The notes under the pieces: generated by a model
The model's database searches: none
Told to the model about the DNA's origin: nothing
What the model saw: only the letters and a program-made list of their open reading frames with translations
Made by a program: the position numbers and the translations under genes
Shown: piece by piece, positions 59,430-64,000 of the stretch
How positions within the stretch are numbered: position 1 is the stretch's first letter
How the letters are laid out: each line of letters begins with the position of its first letter
DNA from: Solilutibacter pythonis
GTDB taxonomy: Bacteria > Pseudomonadota > Gammaproteobacteria > Xanthomonadales > Xanthomonadaceae
NCBI RefSeq assembly: GCF_003697345.1
Contig: NZ_RFLY01000002.1
Coordinates: 162,881 to 226,880, forward strand
Reading direction: 5' to 3'
DNA: 64,000 nt

Positions 59430-60688
59430 TGCGCAAACGCCACGTCGCGATCGTCGGCTACGGCACGGCGGGCCAGGCCTGCGCGCATGCGTTGGCCGGT
59501 GAGGCCATCGAAGTCGAGATCTTCGAGCGCGTGCCGGAACCTGGCCCGGTCGGCGCCGGTTTCCTGCTGCAACCGACGGGCCTTCAGGCGTTGTGGCGGC
59601 TCGGCCTGCTCGACGAGGTGCGTCGCCACGGCGCGCCGGTCGGGCGGCTCTATGGCGAAACGGTGCACGGGCGCGCGGTGATGGACATGCGCTATGCCGA
59701 TCTCGACCCGCGCCTGTGCGGTCTCGGCATGCAGCGCGGCGCCTTGTTCACGATCCTGCACCGGGCCATCGGCCGGCGCGCGACGATGCATGCCGGCCTT
59801 GCCATCGATGCCATCGACCACGAGGCCGGACGCGTCCGCGATCATCTCGGCCATTGGCACGGCCCGTTCGATCTGGTGATCCTCGCCGATGGCTCGGCCT
59901 CGCGCCTGCGCGAAACGGTTTCGTCGCCCCGCATCAACCAGCCTTATCCGTGGGGCGCGTTGTGGTGCCTGCTGCCGGCCGGGGATTGGCCGTGGCTGGA
60001 TGAACTGCGGCAGCGCTACGTACTGGCGCGGCATATGGTCGGCTTGCTGCCGGTCGGTACGCTGCCCGACGATCACGTTCCCAAGCTGAGCTTCTTCTGG
60101 AGCCTGCGCACCGAGCGCTTCGAGCATTGGCGCGAAGCGGGTCGCGATGCATGGCTGGACGAATTGGCGGCGGTCTGGCCGGAAGCGCGCGGACTGCTGG
60201 GCGAGGGCTTCGATGTCGGCCTGCTGGCGCGTGCCGCCTATCGTGATGCGGTGATGGGCGTCTGGCACCGTGGGCGCAGCGTGTTGGTGGGCGATGCCGC
60301 CCACGCGATGAGTCCTCAGTTGGGGCAGGGCGCCAACATGGCGCTGGTGGATGCGGTGACGCTGGCCGATGCGCTGGCCGCGCACCGTGATTTGGGTGAG
60401 GCGCTGGCCCGTTATGCCGATGCGCGTCGCTTGCATCTGGCCGCCTATCACCGCTGGAGCCGTTGGCTGACGCCGCTGTTCCAGTCCCATCACGATTGGC
60501 TGGCGCGTTTGCGCGATCTTGCCTTCCTGCCGGCCGGTCGGCTGCCCGGCGGGCGCGGCCATATGCTGCGCGTGCTGGCCGGGACCCAGCAAGGCTGGCT
60601 CGGCCGTTATGCGCTGGAGGGCGGTTTCCTACGCGACTGGACGCGGGCGCCACCGGCCTTGCCGCCGCTGGTCGGGGCCGGTCGCTGA
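59429..60688 (+). CDS. FAD-dependent monooxygenase (UbiH/PHBH type)
   Basis: A 419-residue flavoprotein hydroxylase. The N-terminal dinucleotide motif is VGYGTAGQACAHAL, and the FAD/NADPH GD motif is VGDAAHAMSPQLGQGANMAL near 287-306. The substrate is unknown. Its ATG shares one base with the preceding stop codon (TGATG), so it is co-translated with the phosphorylase, though no shared pathway is obvious. Confidence 0.9.
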   Translation: MRKRHVAIVGYGTAGQACAHALAGEAIEVEIFERVPEPGPVGAGFLLQPTGLQALWRLGLLDEVRRHGAPVGRLYGETVHGRAVMDMRYADLDPRLCGLGMQRGALFTILHRAIGRRATMHAGLAIDAIDHEAGRVRDHLGHWHGPFDLVILADGSASRLRETVSSPRINQPYPWGALWCLLPAGDWPWLDELRQRYVLARHMVGLLPVGTLPDDHVPKLSFFWSLRTERFEHWREAGRDAWLDELAAVWPEARGLLGEGFDVGLLARAAYRDAVMGVWHRGRSVLVGDAAHAMSPQLGQGANMALVDAVTLADALAAHRDLGEALARYADARRLHLAAYHRWSRWLTPLFQSHHDWLARLRDLAFLPAGRLPGGRGHMLRVLAGTQQGWLGRYALEGGFLRDWTRAPPALPPLVGAGR

Positions 60689-62092
<1,404 letters not shown>

Positions 62093-62621
62093 CGGCGCGG
62101 CTTGAAGTGACGGTTCCAGGTCGTCCCAACGCACCTGGAACTCTCCCGCCTCGGGGCGGGATGCCCGGTTGAACCCGATTCGCGTGTAACCCGCCCCCCG
62201 GAGCGTTTTGCCAGGGGCATGCATGGTGATGACGCGCCCGGAAAATTTCACGCGGATCGTTTTGCATCGAGTCGAATCGATATCCGTTGCCGGCCATGTC
62301 CGGGCAATGGCGAGTCGATGTTCGACGGCGCGTTTCTTTATCCCGCCTCCCTGTCCAAGGGGGTGAGCCGCCTATGCCTATACTGGCCCCACCTAGGGTT
62401 GGCCAAGGGCATGTATCGCATGGGCAAGTACCGCGATTTCGAGATGATCCGACACGGACACGGCATGCGGAAAAGGCGGCAAACATGCGATGTGGCGTGG
62501 CTGCCTGTCCCGCCCACGGGCGGAACCCGGGAATCGAGCGCATCCAAATGAAACCCGAGCCCGCCTCCCGACGACTTTCGCGCACCAGCTCGCCGCGAAC
62601 GGCACAGACCGGACGCGCACC
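62093..62621. other. Intergenic stretch before the second immunity gene
   Basis: No gene was recognised in these 529 bases. Two hairpins lie close behind purA: GTTCCAGGT/ACCTGGAAC (62113-62121, 62133-62141) and CCCGCC/GGCGGG (62145-62160). A possible -10 box TATACT is at 62379-62384. The sequence does not match the 125 bases upstream of immunity copy 1, so only the genes, not their leaders, are duplicated. Confidence 0.5.
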
Positions 62622-63503
62622 GTGACCGGCGCACTGCTTTTCCCGCTGATCGTTGCCGGCCTGTTGTGGGCCTGCGCCGCTGAACCCGCCCCACCGGCCG
62701 ACAAGAAAACCGAGAGGAAGATCGACATGTCCACGCTGAAGGAACCCTTGGTCATCGGCCCCACGGTGGGTGACTACACTTATACCAACGCGCCAAAACT
62801 GGCCCGGCTCGGGCCGCATCGTTTCATGATCCCGGCCAACTACTTCACCGATCAGATCGGCCCGGATTTCCAAGGCAGCGTGAGCATGGAACTCGTCTGG
62901 CCAAAACTGGAGCCACTCCCTCCCGGCCGGCGGCGCGAGATGAGTATGAACGAGTTCAACCGGCAGATTCGCGCGGGTTTCACCTATATCGACAAGCGGC
63001 CGTTGCAGGAGGCGATGGACAGCGACGGCAGAAGTTTCTCGGACGACCCGATCCTGCGGCAGGATCCCATGTCAAACATTTCCCATCGCACCCGTGGCGA
63101 GGACGTGCGGGGCCTGGAGCGCTGGTACGTGAGCGAAGCGGACAAGGCGCGCTATCTCAAGCTGACCGAAGGGCAGCGCGATCGCTATGGCCTGCCCGAT
63201 GGCCCCTGGGATATCGAAGACTGGTTCGTGCGCCGGGACGCGCAAGGGCATAACCTGACCTTTATCCGCTGCTCCCACCGGGAGATGCCGGATGGCTTGA
63301 TCATCCAGGGCGATACGGTGATCGAGGACGACAACCCGCGTGTCGCCCAGTGCTCGCACAGCTTCGCGATACCGGAGTATGGTTTGTCCGTGGAAGCGGA
63401 CTATCCGCGCGTGCTGATGCGCGATTGGGCGCGGATCGAAGCACGCTACCGCGAACTGATGGCAAAGTTCCATATCGACATTGAGACGAAAGGGGAGCAA
63501 TGA
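62622..63503 (+). CDS. Predicted immunity lipoprotein (X-Tfi-like), copy 2
   Basis: A 293-residue paralogue of the immunity lipoprotein at 34655. The start is GTG 62622, giving VTGALLFPLIVAGLLWACAAEP, a good lipobox (LLWAC) with a signal unlike that of copy 1. After AAEPAPPADKK the two are nearly the same. Differences cluster at WPVNP/LPDGP, CDPPSK/CSHREM and DDVVKDE/DTVIEDD, close to the C-terminus. The stop overlaps the effector start by 4 bases. An immunity role is inferred from pairing. Confidence 0.68.
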   Translation: MTGALLFPLIVAGLLWACAAEPAPPADKKTERKIDMSTLKEPLVIGPTVGDYTYTNAPKLARLGPHRFMIPANYFTDQIGPDFQGSVSMELVWPKLEPLPPGRRREMSMNEFNRQIRAGFTYIDKRPLQEAMDSDGRSFSDDPILRQDPMSNISHRTRGEDVRGLERWYVSEADKARYLKLTEGQRDRYGLPDGPWDIEDWFVRRDAQGHNLTFIRCSHREMPDGLIIQGDTVIEDDNPRVAQCSHSFAIPEYGLSVEADYPRVLMRDWARIEARYRELMAKFHIDIETKGEQ

Positions 63504-64000
63504 TGAGTGGCCTGACCCGGCAAGACCTGAACATCCTCAAGCACTACGCCGAGGTGGGAAGAAACCGCGAGCTTTACTGGAACTACCTCGCGCATCTGCC
63601 TGGCAACGACGGCTACGGCCTGCTGGCGTTGGGCGTGGTGCGCAACGACAACATGCCCGGCAAGGTGGCCAACACTTATGCCCAACAACACGGTGGCCGC
63701 GCGCTCACCGAACGCGAGTGGGAAGCCTTCGGCCAGCAACTGATCCAGGAGGATTACAAACGCCGTCAAATACAGTTCGAAAAGAACGACAATCCGCAAA
63801 GCGCACTCAACCTGCCGGTCTGGGACGTACAACGCGCCCACGACATCACCTTCGACCTTTACCGCCTCGACCCCAACGCCTGGACCCCGCGCCAACTACT
63901 CGAAGCCGCCCGTCGCCAGGACGGGGAACAAGCCGCCGAGCGCATCTGGTCGAACATGCTGGACAACTCGGCATTGGGCCTGCACCGGGCCAATAGCACG
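63500..64000 (+). CDS. Predicted X-Tfe-like effector, copy 2 (3' end cut by window)
   Basis: This frame is open to the window edge and starts MMSGLTRQDLNILKHYA, as copy 1 does. The 167 visible residues match copy 1 except about 13 positions, including one inserted Arg (VGRNREL) and the stretch DLYRLDPN in place of SDHELDPN. Only the N-terminal, unassigned domain is visible; the XVIPCD-like and Gln-rich parts would lie outside. The start overlaps immunity copy 2 (ATGA). Confidence 0.75.
   Translation, partial: MMSGLTRQDLNILKHYAEVGRNRELYWNYLAHLPGNDGYGLLALGVVRNDNMPGKVANTYAQQHGGRALTEREWEAFGQQLIQEDYKRRQIQFEKNDNPQSALNLPVWDVQRAHDITFDLYRLDPNAWTPRQLLEAARRQDGEQAAERIWSNMLDNSALGLHRANST

Noticed and set aside
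63481..63996. Frame at 63481 as the effector gene
   Set aside because: It is out of frame with the effector homologous to 35536. The real frame starts at 63500 and stays open to the window edge.

Overview
The window is GC-rich chromosomal DNA that reads as a member of the Xanthomonadaceae (Lysobacteraceae), Gammaproteobacteria. This is inferred from gene order and protein families: rpmI-rplT-pheST-ihfA-merR-tRNA-Pro, scpAB with rluB, smc-zipA-ligA, mtnA-gyrA, nagZ-hpt-MTI phosphorylase, a DUF3011 secreted protein, and a lipoprotein/effector pair of the Xanthomonadales type IV secretion (X-Tfi/X-Tfe) kind. The genus cannot be fixed from the sequence alone.

Layout. 1-3018: GbsR-type regulator (5' end cut by the window) and cytochrome bd oxidase cydAB. 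3028-7927: ribosomal proteins L35/L20, PheRS, IHF-alpha and a MerR-like regulator, ending at tRNA-Pro(GGG) (7961-8037). 8038-10690: a lower-GC accessory patch behind the tRNA, with two lipoprotein genes, a small upstream ORF, integrase-arm-like repeats and a tract of 31 perfect octanucleotides. 10748-14061 (minus): rluB, scpB and scpA. 14318-22715: yciI-like, bolA, smc, zipA, ligA and epmA. 22765-27715: a DUF3011 protein, mtnA and gyrA. 27990-34529: an output-less bacteriophytochrome and an alpha-2-macroglobulin lipoprotein. 34655-37206: immunity lipoprotein plus X-Tfe-like effector. 37368-41779: M14 carboxypeptidase diverging from a POT peptide transporter, a rhomboid protease and a small acetyltransferase. 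41860-44159: a nucleotide-sugar dehydrogenase and epimerase. 44377-50332: cold shock protein, an RsiV-like lipoprotein, a secreted propeller-like lipoprotein, purT, a hypothetical gene, a lipoprotein of the exo/endonuclease/phosphatase fold, and bpt. 50462-54872: an EF-hand protein, a receiver-HPt protein, a YdbH-like protein with a DUF1318/YdbL-like lipoprotein, and a small secreted protein. 54940-62092: rlmD, a CYTH protein, nagZ, hpt, MTI phosphorylase, a FAD monooxygenase and purA. 62622 to the window end: a second copy of the immunity/effector pair, cut by the edge.

How genes work together: mtnA and the methylthioinosine phosphorylase act in methionine/purine salvage with hpt; purT and purA act in purine synthesis; scpAB and smc form condensin; the M14 peptidase and POT transporter probably degrade and import peptides; the YdbH/YdbL-like pair probably belongs to the envelope lipid-transport bridge system. 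The most notable observations are the duplicated effector/immunity modules with atypically low GC, five genes with a TANNNT box exactly six bases before the start codon (predicted leaderless mRNAs), the 8-bp repeat tract, the photosensory-only phytochrome, and the possible YnbE-YdbL fusion.
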